Part shown: piece by piece, positions 21,166 through 32,545 of the stretch | Layout: every line of letters begins with the position of its first letter | How positions within the stretch are numbered: position 1 is the stretch's first letter | NCBI GenBank assembly: GCA_902702965.1 | Contig: CACRXP010000038.1 | Coordinates: forward strand, 1,827,516 to 1,891,515 | Direction of reading: 5' to 3' | Source of the DNA: Spirometra erinaceieuropaei | Taxonomy: Eukaryota > Platyhelminthes > Cestoda > Diphyllobothriidea > Diphyllobothriidae | DNA: 64,000 nt | Notes under the pieces: generated by a model | What the model saw: the letters and a program-made list of their open reading frames with translations, nothing else | Told to the model about the DNA's origin: nothing | Databases searched by the model: none | Position numbers and translations under genes: made by a program

Positions 21166-22000
21166 ATTCTCCCCAAACTAAATAACTACCGGCCTATCAG
21201 AAGGATTATGTTCTGGTCTTCATGATCAACTGCGGCTGCGCGGAAACCACGTGAGAGCAAAGTACACAGACTCGAACTCTCAGGTTGCCAGGTTCCCCAC
21301 GGATGGGGGGAGCATGTCTTCGTTTTCGATTGTACAGAGATTCTGGGTGGTGGTACTGCACCAACCGACGGGCTCACCCGGAAGGCTTGGTTTGGGGGCG
21401 CAGAATTTATCAATCGGTATTTTGACCTTCAGTGGCCAGCCAAGTCCTGCATCACCACCGGGAATCAATGATTTAGTCAGAAAGAGAAGCAACTACTAAA
21501 GGCATCACAAACCCGTCATAAGCACTGCTTATGAACACGCAGGGACGGTGGTCCGAATGACACCCACGTAAAGTAAACGTGCTACCTTGCAGTATATGGC
21601 GACCACCGCCAGGACAAGTGCAGCTACCCGGTGTAGTTGTCCTATCAGTCCATGAAGTTAGGCTATCATCACGTGCACTAAAAAGATCCTGCAGTTGATG
21701 CATTCTGATCACTAACAGCTAGGAGGAACCGACTAGAAAAATCCGTCCAGCCTGGAAATGACAAACATGCAGTCTTCGGCGGTGGACAGTAAACCCAACT
21801 ATCTGAAACGTTACCCAGTGGCTTCTCTGATACTTGGCCTTGAATCCTCAGTTCTGTCTACCTGAGTAATATTCGGATACTTAAGTACGTAAGTGGCAGT
21901 TCGATGGTTGCAAGCTATTACGTGTACCGTGAGCCTCTCGGGTGGCTTGGACCTGCATTTAAGTTTGGCGCTTTGTGGAAGACTCAAACGCGTCAAATTT
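21166..22000. other. Unassigned
   Basis: No supported feature. The TA target of the next element is at 22000-22001. Confidence 0.4.
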
Positions 22001-22001
22001 A

Positions 22002-22994
22002 CAGTAGGTGGGCTAACTTATGAAATGTCAATCAAAATTCCGAAATACGTTTTCGTTTCGAAAATATTAACCAAGTAGGGTTGTAAAACTAGCCGGCCTG
22101 CAACATAATTCTATAATATTTTAGTTACCTCAGGATGCTGGCTTTCGAATGTACTTCCTACCGGCTGCATACAAAAACCACACTGTGCAAAAATGACTAC
22201 TTGATTGTCATGCATTTTTCTCATTGATTTTCGATGCCCCCAAAAGTTCAATTACATTTTATGGAAAACATGCATAAAAATATTCATTCTTTGGCTCATT
22301 CGGTATAAAATTAAATCTTCCACTTTTATACTCGAAAGAAGGGTATGATTCGGTTTTCAAAAACTTTTCCAATTCCCGAATAATTTTGAACCCTCTCTAC
22401 CGTCACACTTGGATTCAGGGTTTCCAAACTACGGGCCGTATATTTTCCGATTACGGAAAACCACACATTTCTCTACGGTAATAAAGGGGGATCATATAGG
22501 GTTCATAAAATTTAGCAGTGGATTTGATCCATATTGTTAACTTTACAAGCCACATAGGTAAATGCAGAGACATGACGATTTATGAACGGCCATTTCACGG
22601 TATTTAAAAGTCCTACAATTAGAAACTTTTTACAAACCGAATTATGTCCTTCCTTCGAGTATAAAATTGGAATGAATCGTAATTTTCTGTTGAATGAGCA
22701 AAAGAATGAATATTTTTATGTATGTTTTGTCATGAAATGTAATTGAATCTTTAAGGGCATCGAAAACCAATGAAAAAAATGCATTCTACTTAAGTAGCCA
22801 CTTTTTACGGAGTATGGTTTTTGGATGCAGCCGAAAATAAGTTTATTTCTAAAGCCGGCGTCCTGCCGTAACTGAAATATTATAGAATTATGTTACAGGC
22901 TGACTGATTTTACAACCCTACTTAATTAATCGGTTCGAAACGGAAACGCACTTCGGAATTTCGGTTGACATTTCGTGAGTTAGCCCACCTACCG
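22002..22994. mobile_element. Palindromic MITE, 993 bp, TA target site (copy 1)
   Basis: Begins CAGTAGGTGGGCTAAC and ends in a near complement (GTTAGCCCACCTACCG), flanked by TA at 22000-22001 and 22995-22996. Arms of about 390 bases (22002-22395 and 22605-22994) are imperfect inverted repeats, with AT-rich sequence throughout and a unique middle of about 210 bases. It encodes nothing. The TA duplication points to Tc1/mariner-type mobilisation. Related copies are at 27335-28320, 29660-30250, 51840-52082 and 60190-60635. Confidence 0.9.
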
Positions 22995-22996
22995 TA

Positions 22997-25586
22997 CTAT
23001 AGCAAGAAATGCACGAATCTGATGTGGGGACGGATTACCTCAGTGCCGGCTTCACTCTTTCATCACTCTCTTTCTCTCTCTCATTCACCGGTCGACTGTT
23101 CGAGCCCCTCTGCCCACTGGCGCTGTGATTGGGTGTAGTAACTATGAGGGCTATGCAGTCCGTTTGTGTGCGTCACAGGCTACCCGATCCCTTCTTCACT
23201 GCACCAGGCTAAACCAAAGTGCATGCTTCCCGCGTAAATGTAATGTGCATGTACTGACATGCGACTTTTTGCTCCGAGGACGGTAAAGTGGATCGCATGT
23301 TTGCTTTAGGAGGGAGGCACAGTGTTACGTGCGTGACGCGTATGTGGGTGTTGTGGGTAGTTCTCATACATCTCCATTTACAGGTAACCGGTTGATCTTT
23401 GAAGTGGCCAAGGATATACGTTGTGTTGGTTACCTTTCTATACCCATTGACGCTAGAGTCGGCATTTACTGCCTGTGCGTCGAGAACGCCAAAAGCATGT
23501 AACTCCCTCCCCCCTAGATACCCAGACCAATGGTGCTGAACAGCTCACAGAAGTTAACGACGCCCTCTACTGCATTAAAATAACCTTGATATCAATCTAC
23601 GCAGGCTACATGCTGCTTCACGATAGCTGAATGCTGACTTCTCCAACTAGACTGCTTCTCCAGTAATCGCAGGGCTTTAGACAAATGCGGGTTTTCGTTC
23701 CCGGTATTTGACACGCATGAGTGGCTCGCCGGATACAGTGCCACAAATGTGGCATCTGCTCTTGATGGAGGAATCTGGGACATAAACATGTGCGCTCCAG
23801 GGCTATTATTGCATAGTTTCCGACACAGGTCTTAGGTATGCGAAGAAATTCAGGAATCCGGATTTTGGACAGCTGGAGCATGACAGATCTTGGAAACTAT
23901 GAGCTCTCTCTCCTTCTCTCTGGTTCTTCAGTACTAAGTACACACTGGATTCCGGAATCTTATCGTATCTGCTGTCTGCCCCCCCCCCTTCCGAGCAGGA
24001 ACTCAGTCGCCAGTAAGCCCCAGTTAGTTCCTTGATGGGCTCATTTGACTCCGTTTCGTTGCAGTTTGCAGCGACTTCCTATCGTGTACTTTTCGCAACA
24101 TCTCCTGAGACCTAGTCTGAACCTTCCATCTGGACATTCGGATAGAAAGAATTGCTCAGGTTGGGTTGCAAGACTGATTAGCATGAAGTACAGACTCAAG
24201 TCCATCTTGATTTGGTGGCATGTAGGCTCTTGGCTGCGAATAATACCAACCGCCTGAGTACATTATACCGGGAAAAGATGTCCCCAGCTAAACTATGATT
24301 TCGTTGAGAAAGGGGGTTCACCGATGAATTTACGGGACATGCTTGTCCCGTCGCGCATTGGGGCTGTCGCGGGCATTCGCATAGAACCGAGTAAGGTTGG
24401 CTGACGACGACTAATACTGACCCAGTACAAACTTCTGTGACGAAAGCGAGGACTGTTCATTTTAACAAACGTGGCTGCACAGCACCTGCGTTCTTTAAAT
24501 ATTCCGCTTCCTGTGTGTTCCCTGCGCTTTATCTGCTAATGCCACTAAAGATAGTTTCCGCAGGGAATCCGCCAAATAAGTTTTTATGCCAGCTATCGAG
24601 TTTCCTAGTCTATTGTTTCATGAAAATTGTCTTCTATTTATTTGAGACGATCGTTCAGACCCTTTTGTAGCCAAGCTGAGCATGTTATATCCTGTATTTC
24701 TGATATTTTAGTGAGTGTGCAGTCTAAGCGCATTAATTTCTTCAAATAACTTAGGAGTTTTTCCTTTCTATACTTTTGCATGCTGAGATCTTGCCATCCG
24801 ACTGATTCCTCTCGTATTCTTATGTTCGTGATGATTAAAAATGAAAGGTCAATTGCCTTTTCAATCGAAACATGGGAATTTTCGCAGTTTGTGAGATTTT
24901 TGTTTTGTTATTCTTGAGACCTCTTTCTGCGACATAAATTCGACTAACGTCAGAGCAAATTGTCGATACTAACGAAATAAGCTAATTCTAAGTCGACCTA
25001 CTTTTTAATATCGACGGATTTGTCTGTTGTAATCAAAGTCGCGGCTGGGTCCTTGTTGTTTTCCTTGAGAAGGACAATGTTTATTCCAGCTTTCAAGGTC
25101 AGAAAACCCATTTCTCTCTTCATGTGATAATGCTAAAAACAGAGTACAGTCGCTTAAAGCTTTCAGCTCCCCTGAGGTCTGTTAACGACATGATGGACTC
25201 CAGGCTTGCATGGGGTCTACGTAGTACGCATCACAGTAGTTATATTTCATTCTTTGAGAAAGTACGTCCTCTTCCGATATGATAATGATTCTGGGGGATA
25301 GGTCTTTGGTCCTTATAGGTCTGACGAGACATGTTCATTAATGTCTGCTCTAAAATGTTCTTTTGTATTTCGAGTTCCGCGGTCAGGGGCTATTATTTCG
25401 TTTAGAGATTCAAGTAAGGGTAAGGGCATGCAATTTCGTCAAAACTGCACGTAACGCGGAGTTTCCAAAGTCCCCGTGAGTATCATCTATGCACGTTTGG
25501 AGCAGTTCATGGTCATAACGCGGAGCAATGTGATGGCCTAGGTCAGACCTTATTACAGACACTACTCGGGTAGCTTTTGATGAAAC
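22997..25586. other. Anonymous 2.6 kb stretch
   Basis: No domain or shared repeat recognised. A CT-rich run lies at about 23060-23085 and a C-run near 23980. Small frames (23592-23881 minus, 23838-24257 plus) lack known motifs. Confidence 0.4.
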
Positions 25587-25935
25587 TGTAGCAGTTCGCG
25601 TCTCCTCGCTCTCCGCCTTTGTCACGCTGCCCTCCTGTCCGCCTCACACTCCTTGTCGATGCGCTGATGGGATGCGCGAGTGCTCGAAGCCAATCAACGC
25701 TGCCCCCACTCTGATTGGCTGGCGAGATTGAGACAACGAAGGGCGCACACACGCGCCAACACAACACCTCGAGGGCGGACACAGACAAAAACTTGTCTGG
25801 AGAGCACGCTTGCGGCGACTGCCCACACAGCCTTTGTGTACACGCTTTCCAAGCAGTAAAGTTTGTCCAACTCAAACCGTCTTACCTGACTTTTGATTGG
25901 GAATCTTTATCTTGTCGACCACACAACTTTCGACA
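25587..25935 (+). mobile_element. LTR (5' LTR) of a Gypsy-type retrotransposon
   Basis: A 349-bp segment starts TGTAGCAG and ends TTTCGACA. It aligns along its whole length with the solo LTR at 12607-12983. It is followed after two bases by a primer-binding site, so the element reads left to right. No gag or pol is recognised downstream, so the internal region is deleted or replaced soon after the primer site. Confidence 0.85.
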
Positions 25936-25937
25936 AT

Positions 25938-25950
25938 TGGTGACCCCGAC
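25938..25950 (+). promoter_or_regulatory. Primer-binding site complementary to tRNA-Trp
   Basis: TGGTGACCCCGAC is the exact complement of the 3' end of eukaryotic tRNA-Trp including CCA. From memory, CsRn1-type Gypsy elements of flukes use this primer. Confidence 0.85.
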
Positions 25951-26689
25951 AAAACCTGCCTGCTTCGGCTTCTGTGTGAACAGAATAATTATTCTCGCGT
26001 TAGACACACATGGTTTTAACACTGTCTGCTACCTAGCCGGAAGCAAATGTTTTGCTCTCGAAATTGGTACGTATGCACTGAACGTTGGACATCCAAGCAA
26101 GCTTTATTCGGCAAATATTCGAACGCTGTACCCGGGGTCGTCGTCGGAAGTTCGGCTGATATGCAAAACAACTAAATTTATAAGTACCCAAAATTAACAC
26201 TTATTTATTACTTTTGTCAATGAGCGGCCGATGTATGCAATCCTCCCACTCGATTGGATGTCGTTTCTTACATTTTTTCCTAAGCTCCTTGCACGTGCTA
26301 TCCAAGTAGATACGCGAATGTGTGCATGAGTCATCCGTGTGTGTAGCCTCGAAAACTCCCTACCTTCCTTAAACGGGCAAACGCCGAAAATGCGAGTTCC
26401 GTCCCAATAAGCATTGTGCCCAGCATCCAGGGTAGGCATGACTACTTAAGACAGGTGGTCTTGCCTCTATATCACCGCTTGACGTTCACGTGTGCGTTTA
26501 TAGACGGATTTTTCTGTCTGACCACCGTATATGCTATCGAAAGCGCCGCATGGAATTTTCGGGATGACTTCCTGCCTATACACATAGCCTGCACTGGCCT
26601 TCTAATGTACAGGCATGGAGCTCAATGTAGTTGGAGGTTTGGGTATGTCCTGTATTTGGCATTTCTTTAGTGCCTATCCAAACGGGCCA
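25951..26689. other. Unassigned sequence after the primer site
   Basis: No gag zinc knuckle, protease or RT motif is seen. The plus frame that runs to 26197 starts inside the LTR and has no known domain. Confidence 0.45.
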
Positions 26690-27120
26690 CGCGGTAGATG
26701 TCCTGGACCAACACCGGGACCATATCGGATTCTGGCAGGCATTATCGGATTGCGCGCCATAACAAATGCCAGTATTTGGTGTGCGATGACAGACCCATTT
26801 GCCGACTGACGTCGCGCACTTAGGGACTCCTGCCGCCCCCATTTTTGTTGCTAGTTAAAATCCTGGTCATTTGCTGTGTAGACCAGGGGATGTGGGGTGG
26901 AACGCCAAGGTGCGGGCTCGACCGTGCCATCCACCTGCGTCCTCCCCCGCCTCCGGTCTCGTTGACTCTGCCTCGGCACAGGGTCATGGTGGGAGAGGAG
27001 GAAGGAGTGCAGTAGATTCTGTGCAATTCTAATGCCACTATAAACTAAATCGCGCACAAGTCACCATCCCTGCTCCACCTTACTGCGGAGCACACAGTGG
27101 ACATCGTCGGAGACGACGGT
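26690..27120 (+). repeat. Repeat X, full-length copy of about 430 bp
   Basis: Two modules. The first (26690-26825) has 'acgcggtagatgtcctggac' and 'gccataacaaatgccagta'. The second (26826-27120) has 'atcctggtcatttgctgtgt', a GC-rich block, then 'ctgtgcaattctaatgccac' and CTATAAACTAA. The modules are adjacent in the same order at 28735-29160 and, inverted, at 33225-33655, so they form one element. No coding capacity. A TATA-like box is conserved in most copies. Confidence 0.8.
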
Positions 27121-27334
27121 CAAAATACGTATTCGACTTTCAATGAATTCAGACACATTTGTGTATCAGCCAGCAGCGAGGGCTCAGTAGCAAGTTTAAG
27201 AATTTGACTTATTTGCGCATGCTTCTCTACGTATGACGATGACGAAGACAACAACCTGGGGGTCCACTATCAGAGATTTTTGGAGTACATTTTGTAGTCT
27301 TCTGAAAGAGGATTTCTGGTTTAATTTAAATGTA

Positions 27335-28320
27335 CAGTAAGTGACCGATCTCATGAGATGTTCGCTGAAATTCTGAAATGCGTTCTCGATTAGGAAGGAT
27401 TACATAAGCGCGATTGGAAAACTGAATTTCTTACAGCATAATTCTATTTCGGACTCGGCAGGACGTCAGCTCTTGAATGCACCGCTTATAAATCTCCCGT
27501 AGAAACCGTATTCGATTAGAAATGACTACTTATGTAGCCTGAATTTTTCAAATTGATTTTCCATGGTCTTGCAAATCTAGATGTATTTTATGGAAACCAC
27601 GAACAAAATATGCTTTCTTTCAGTCGTTCGATAGATAATCACGTCTTCTTTATATTTTATGCTCAAAAAGGGGTTTGATTGGGTTTTGAAAAAGTTTCTA
27701 ATTATTAGATTTTTCAAGACCGCGCAATGTACATGCATACAGCATCGTACATACATGTTTACTACTGCTCCTCATGAAATGTACAACATGGTCCGCATCC
27801 ATTGCAAAATTTTACGGATTCTACATAGTATCTTTTTAAAGGCATGAAAGAATATGTGATTTTATTTACGGAGAACACAAACATTTTGTAGACTGAAGTC
27901 ACTAAACGCTAATGCAATGGCTGATCAGGCTCCAAATTATTCGGGAATTAGAAAATTTTTTAAAACCTAGTTACACTCCTTCTTCGAGTATAAAATATAA
28001 AGGCGACGTGGTTCTCTACCAGACAACCGAAAGAAAGCATATTTTTGTTCGGGGTTTTTATAAAATGTATTTGAATTTTCAAAACCATCGAAAATCATTG
28101 TAAAAATGCACGCTACTTAGTTAGTCATGTTTTATAGAGTACGGTTTCTACGAAAGATTGAAATGTAATGCATTAAAAAGCTGCCATCCTGTCAAGTCCG
28201 AAATATATTACGACTATGTCCCATGATAATGACTGTTTCAACCCCACCTAAGTAAACCTTCCTAATCCAAAACACATTTCAGAATTTCAGCCAACATTTC
28301 ATGAGATCGGTCACTCACTG
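27335..28320. mobile_element. Palindromic MITE, 986 bp, TA target site (copy 2)
   Basis: Begins CAGTAAGTGACCGATCTCAT and ends in a near complement, flanked by TA at 27333-27334 and 28321-28322. Arms of about 380 bases are homologous to copy 1. The middle (about 27715-27925) is not obviously related to that of copy 1. Confidence 0.9.
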
Positions 28321-28322
28321 TA

Positions 28323-28734
28323 CGCTAGCATCCAATGGCTACCCAGCTGAAGTTTTCAGATTCTCGCTACGGCGATATGGCATTCTTTCGATCGATGTGT
28401 GATCTGCTGGCGAACGAGGTGGCTAGTTGTCTGCATTTTTTCTGGCCTATTCCCAGTCACTGAAACCATCCTGTCGCGGGGTCGCGGACTGAACTCCAGC
28501 GGCTGACCGGCGTTCGGCGGGTCCCCCCACCACTTGCAAGGCCGTCCTCAGGTGGGGTTTTGCACCCATCTCGCGCCCAGCCGACCCCTGAATTTCCTCC
28601 CTACTTAGTACCCTAATCGTTGCCCACGATCAATCGGAGTTTCGGGGTAAATATCCTCGTCGTTGATCAGTAACACTGTCTGACATGGCATTATGCCAAT
28701 GTCAATGAGCGCGTATAGGTCTGGTTGTGCCCCA
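28323..28734. other. Unassigned
   Basis: GC-richer than the flanking MITE; no feature recognised. Confidence 0.4.
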
Positions 28735-29160
28735 AAACGAACCACGAGGTAGATACGCTGTACCAACACAGGAACTAGATCGGGTAGGCGTTATGGGGAA
28801 TGCGCACTCATAACCAACGCCAACATTGTGGGTGTGTGGCAGCACGCTCCGTTAAGGGCCCATGCCCCTCTGGGGGGGGGGGGGGAGAGATGCGAGCTGC
28901 GGCCTTTTTCTTGTTGTGTAAAATCCTAGACAGTGTAAGTTGTAGACCAGGGTGTGGGATGGTACGCCTAGGTGCGGGTTTTCGCCGTACCAGCCACCTA
29001 CACCCTCCGGTCTTTTTGACTTTGTCTTGACACGGGGTCCATATTGGGGGGAGGGAGAGTGCGGTAGATGCAGCGCAGGTCTGCTGTCACTATAAAATTA
29101 AGCACGCGCAATCCACCGTCCCTGCTCTCACCCTACTGTACAGTACACGGTGGACTTCGT
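28735..29160 (+). repeat. Repeat X, full-length copy
   Basis: Same two modules as 26690-27120, with a long G-run (about 28870-28885) between them. Ends 'cgcgcaatccaccgtccctg' and the 'cacggtggacttcgtcgg' segment. Confidence 0.8.
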
Positions 29161-29349
29161 CGGTCACGACGGTCGAACTGTCGGCTATGACGGATCATAC
29201 ACTATTTCATCAACGAATGGTACGCCGTCGCTGATGTACGTAGATGACCAGGACTATCTTCCTTCTAGATGCAGCAAACCTAACGTATAAATTGACATGA
29301 AATTTACGCCGCCATTTCGACCGCCGTGGATGGTAGTATCCGCCGTATG

Positions 29350-29480
29350 CCTCACAGCAAGGCAGACACAGGAACGGTGAGTTGTGCGCAGACTTACGCA
29401 GCACCTACCGCACTCTCTCCTTCCTCACCCACTTAGGCTCGGTTTCAAGACCGCAGACGGGATCGGGCGGAGTGGCTAAG
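29350..29480 (-). repeat. Repeat X, partial copy
   Basis: Antisense 'acttacgcagcacctaccgc' and the following CT-rich block, as at 5.2 and 6.9 kb. Followed by a Y copy. Confidence 0.65.
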
Positions 29481-29499
29481 GTAGCTAAACGGATCGTCT

Positions 29500-29648
29500 C
29501 CTCGCGTGACATGGTCGGCGCACAATGGACCAGGTTTTAACACACAAACAAGAAACGGGCGGCTCGAATCTCAACAGTCTGGAAGCGTCATAAAGGCAAT
29601 TGCAGCCTGACTCTCTCCGTCCTGAGGGGAGGACCGAGTAATCCCGTT
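29500..29648 (-). repeat. Repeat Y, partial copy
   Basis: Contains 'acaaacaagaaacgggcggc' and 'gaggggaggaccgagtaat', shared with 30770-31060 and 57380-57560. Confidence 0.65.
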
Positions 29649-29659
29649 AGTTGGCTCAA

Positions 29660-30250
29660 AACCATTCTGGAATTGGAGAACTTTTTCAAAACCGAAAGAT
29701 ACCCTTTCTCAGAGTGTAGAATATGAAGTCAGCGGGATGTGCTACCAAATCAGTAAAAGAAAGAGCATTTTATGCCTGTTTTCTATAAAATATATAGGCA
29801 GAATGATATTACCGACAAAGACAAGGGAGACTGGAATGGCCATTTCTGGCTTATTAGCCGTCGTCAGCCAGCCATACCCAAGCCCGAAGTGTGGAACACC
29901 CGAGCCTCGAACTCGCGACCTGTTGGTTTAGAAGTCAACGCCTCTACTCACCGGGCCACGAGCCCGTTGCCCTGTCGGTTTTCGATCGGGAAAATATATT
30001 TGCATTTTTAGTGCCATCGACAATCAATGTTAAAAATACGCATTGCATAAGCAGTCATTTTCCATCGAGTGTGGTTTTTGCAGGAGATCGCAAAGAAGTG
30101 CATTCAAAAGCCAACATCATGGTGACTCTCAAATATTGCAAGATTATGCCTCCCAATAATCAAGCTTACAACCCCGCCTAAGTAATTCTTTCTGATCGAA
30201 AACGCACTTCAGAATTTCGGCTAACATTTCACGAGATCAGTCACGCACTG
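29660..30250. mobile_element. Palindromic MITE, right half (copy 3), split by a SINE
   Basis: Matches the right arm of copy 2 and ends in the MITE terminus followed by TA (30251-30252). The left arm is missing. A 195-bp SINE sits at 29796-29990 with a clean target duplication. Confidence 0.85.
29796..29990 (-). mobile_element. Complete tRNA-derived SINE nested in a MITE
   Basis: Flanked by AAAATATAT at 29787-29795 and 29991-29999, a 9-bp target duplication that defines the full element: 195 bp. On the minus strand it has an A-box-like GTGGCCCGGTGA, an anticodon-like arm around CTTCTAAACC, B box GAGTTCGAGGCTC, and the tail 'ggctgacgacggctaata' to 'tcggtaatatcattctgcc'. Mobilised presumably by a LINE sharing its tail; which one is unknown. 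Confidence 0.9.
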
Positions 30251-30469
30251 TAGAACTCCCAAGAAGTCGTCCAGTGGATTTGAAGCTGATAGGACAGTTT
30301 GATCGCCACAAGCGACGACGCTCACCGCGTGCGCCACTGAGAGGGTGCACAGATTCTATCGCACTCACTCTTTCTCTCTCTCCATCAACTACCAGGGTCT
30401 TTTGGTAAAACAATGTCAAGACGGCTGGAGGTGGACTCGATGCCCCTGCTGGGATGTTGTCGTTGTTGG

Positions 30470-30740
30470 CGAAAAATCCTGGTCAGGTGTATGTTTTGGA
30501 CCACGGGGTGTGATGGCACGCCTAGGTGTGCCTCCGGCCGTGCCAGCCACCTGCGTCCTCCCCCCCCCACCTCCAGTCTTCTTGGTTACCGGGTCCATGA
30601 GGGGGGAGAGGGGAAAAGACAGTGCGGTAGATGCTGTGAAAGTCTACTATCACTATAAACTAACTCACGCACAAGTCACTGTGCCTGCTCCGCCTTGCTG
30701 TGGAGCACACGGTGGACATCGTCGAAACCGACGGTCAAAC
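30470..30740 (+). repeat. Repeat X, second module
   Basis: Runs from 'aaaatcctggtcaggtgtat' to 'acacggtggacatcgtcg', including CACTATAAACTAA (30650-30662). The first module is absent. Confidence 0.75.
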
Positions 30741-30769
30741 TGTCCGAGGTGGACTTGAGGGCAGTGGCT

Positions 30770-31060
30770 GATAAACAACTGAACAACTCGCTTACTCTCG
30801 TTACATACGTCTGGTCCGTGCACGATGGAACAGCTGTTCGCATAAAAACGAAAGGGCAGTTCGGATTCCGCCGAGTGGGAGTGCCATGGGGGTCACGTAA
30901 AGAAGAAAGAATTGGAGCCTGACTTTCCGTGCGGAGAGGAGGACCGAGTTATCCCCATCAATTGGCAGCCCTCCAAGCCGCGGCTTTTAGGGCACTGTGA
31001 TAGTTTAAGAGCATGTAGGCTGTTTATAGAGGGGAATATGTGCTGGGATTGACCCCGGAA
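30770..31060 (-). repeat. Repeat Y copy
   Basis: Contains 'gagaggaggaccgagttat', 'ggcagccctccaagccgcgg' and 'gctgtttatagaggggaat'. Here Y follows an X copy of opposite orientation, unlike 29.4 kb, so X and Y move independently. Confidence 0.65.
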
Positions 31061-32135
31061 TGCAATTAATTGCCAATTAAAATTCAGGGTGGCGTACTAG
31101 CTCAAACTGTGTGAGTTAAAAGCTGTGGTGTAGAGAGAATGGACGTACATTGGTCTGGAATAATAGAAATTCCTTACTGAAAAAATCCTTCATGCCACAT
31201 GGCAATATGCATTGTACGCCAAAACTAATGAAACGTCAGTCGCGACTGCTCGATATCTTCAGATAAGAAAGATTAATCTGAAGGGAGTGCAAAACTGGCC
31301 AATGAGAGCACAATACTAATACGGCTTTCGCATCCTAGAATACTGGCTTTTGAGCGATTATCTGTTAAGTAACGTATGCAAGTCACACGCACCAAGAAAC
31401 GTACAAAAGAAGTAATATGCAGCCTTTCTACTGACTTTTGCTGACTAATTCGCAAGTTATATTGACTTGCCTAATAGGGAATTTCGCCTTTTTGTAAATG
31501 CGATTCTTTTCCATCAGTTCTGTTTCGTTGTATCAAATGGAACATACAATATGAAGGCACCTCCTGTTCTGCATAACCATTACCACCGTCGTCTTGCGAC
31601 ATTCTATATCTCTTATTTTGGAGAGCCAAATAATTGTCAAGTTGAGAAAAACAAGCATTAACGACACCTGCTTGCCAACCCACTCCCTCACTTCATATTG
31701 ACGTGGAGGCACGAGTTCTCATCGTCATTGACTATGCGATAGAGAGCTTTCTCTTTATGCCCAAGGGTGCCTTTGCGCCGCGCAAGCGAATCAGCAGCAG
31801 CCAAGAAGCGCCGGTGTTTCTTGTTTATCAATACATGTCTTCCAATGCTCCAAACTTCTGACTTTTACCCATTGGCTCCAACTGACTAAAGATGGTCTGG
31901 TTGCACCAATGCAACTTTTCCGTCAATTCTCTGCATTCTACAGGTCCTCATCGGAGCCAGTCAGTCGTCCGGAGAGGAAGGGACTTTTGATTTCAGACGT
32001 GCCGTTTTTTAATTTTTCCGGTCAATATCGAGCGGTTCTTTCAGGCATGTAGTCATGTCCTTTCCCAGCACAGATGGGAAAACGCTTTTGGCAGTTGTCA
32101 AACTTTGACTGAAGGAAGGAAAAGTTCCTTATAGA
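31061..32135. other. Unassigned
   Basis: No supported feature recognised. Confidence 0.4.
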
Positions 32136-32137
32136 CG

Positions 32138-32545
32138 TGCCCGTGGCTCAGTGGATAGCGGCGTTGGACTTTTATGCGAAGAAGGATCCACGGTCTTTGA
32201 GACAAGAGCTTCATTCTCTTGACGTTTCGGATTCCTGCTCGGACCCATCGTCAGAGACGAAAGAAGACCCGTACCTAGTTGTCTCTGATGATGGGTGCGA
32301 ACAGGAATCCGAAACGTTAGGCGAATAAAGCTCTTGTCCCAGCGATCGTGTCTCCTACTTCAGGACTGCTTCCCGGGACTCGTGTCTTCGCTTCTGCTGG
32401 GCTTTTAACCAACAGGTCACGGGATCGAGCCCCAGGCTTTCAACACTTTGACGTTGGGTATATTTGGCTGACGACAGCTAATAAGCCAGAAATGGCCATT
32501 CCAGTCTCCCTTGTCTTTGTCGGTAGTGCCATTCTGGCTATATTA
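32138..32545 (+). mobile_element. tRNA-derived SINE split by a PLE-derived fold-back
   Basis: The head (32138-32174) has A box TGGCTCAGTGG and stops in the anticodon arm at GGACTTTTA. After the insert the SINE resumes GGGCTTTTAACCAACAGG, B box GGATCGAGCCC and the usual tail to 32545. Confidence 0.85.
32175..32398. mobile_element. Fold-back insertion made of two opposed PLE 3' tails
   Basis: A 224-bp insert is flanked by GGACTTTTA (32166-32174) and GGGCTTTTA (32399-32407). Arms 32206-32258 and 32280-32333 are inverted copies of the PLE tail, each with the hammerhead-like block. On plus: CTGATGA, TGGGTGCG..GGAATCC, GAAAC. On minus the core reads CTGACGA. There is no coding sequence. Confidence 0.85.
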
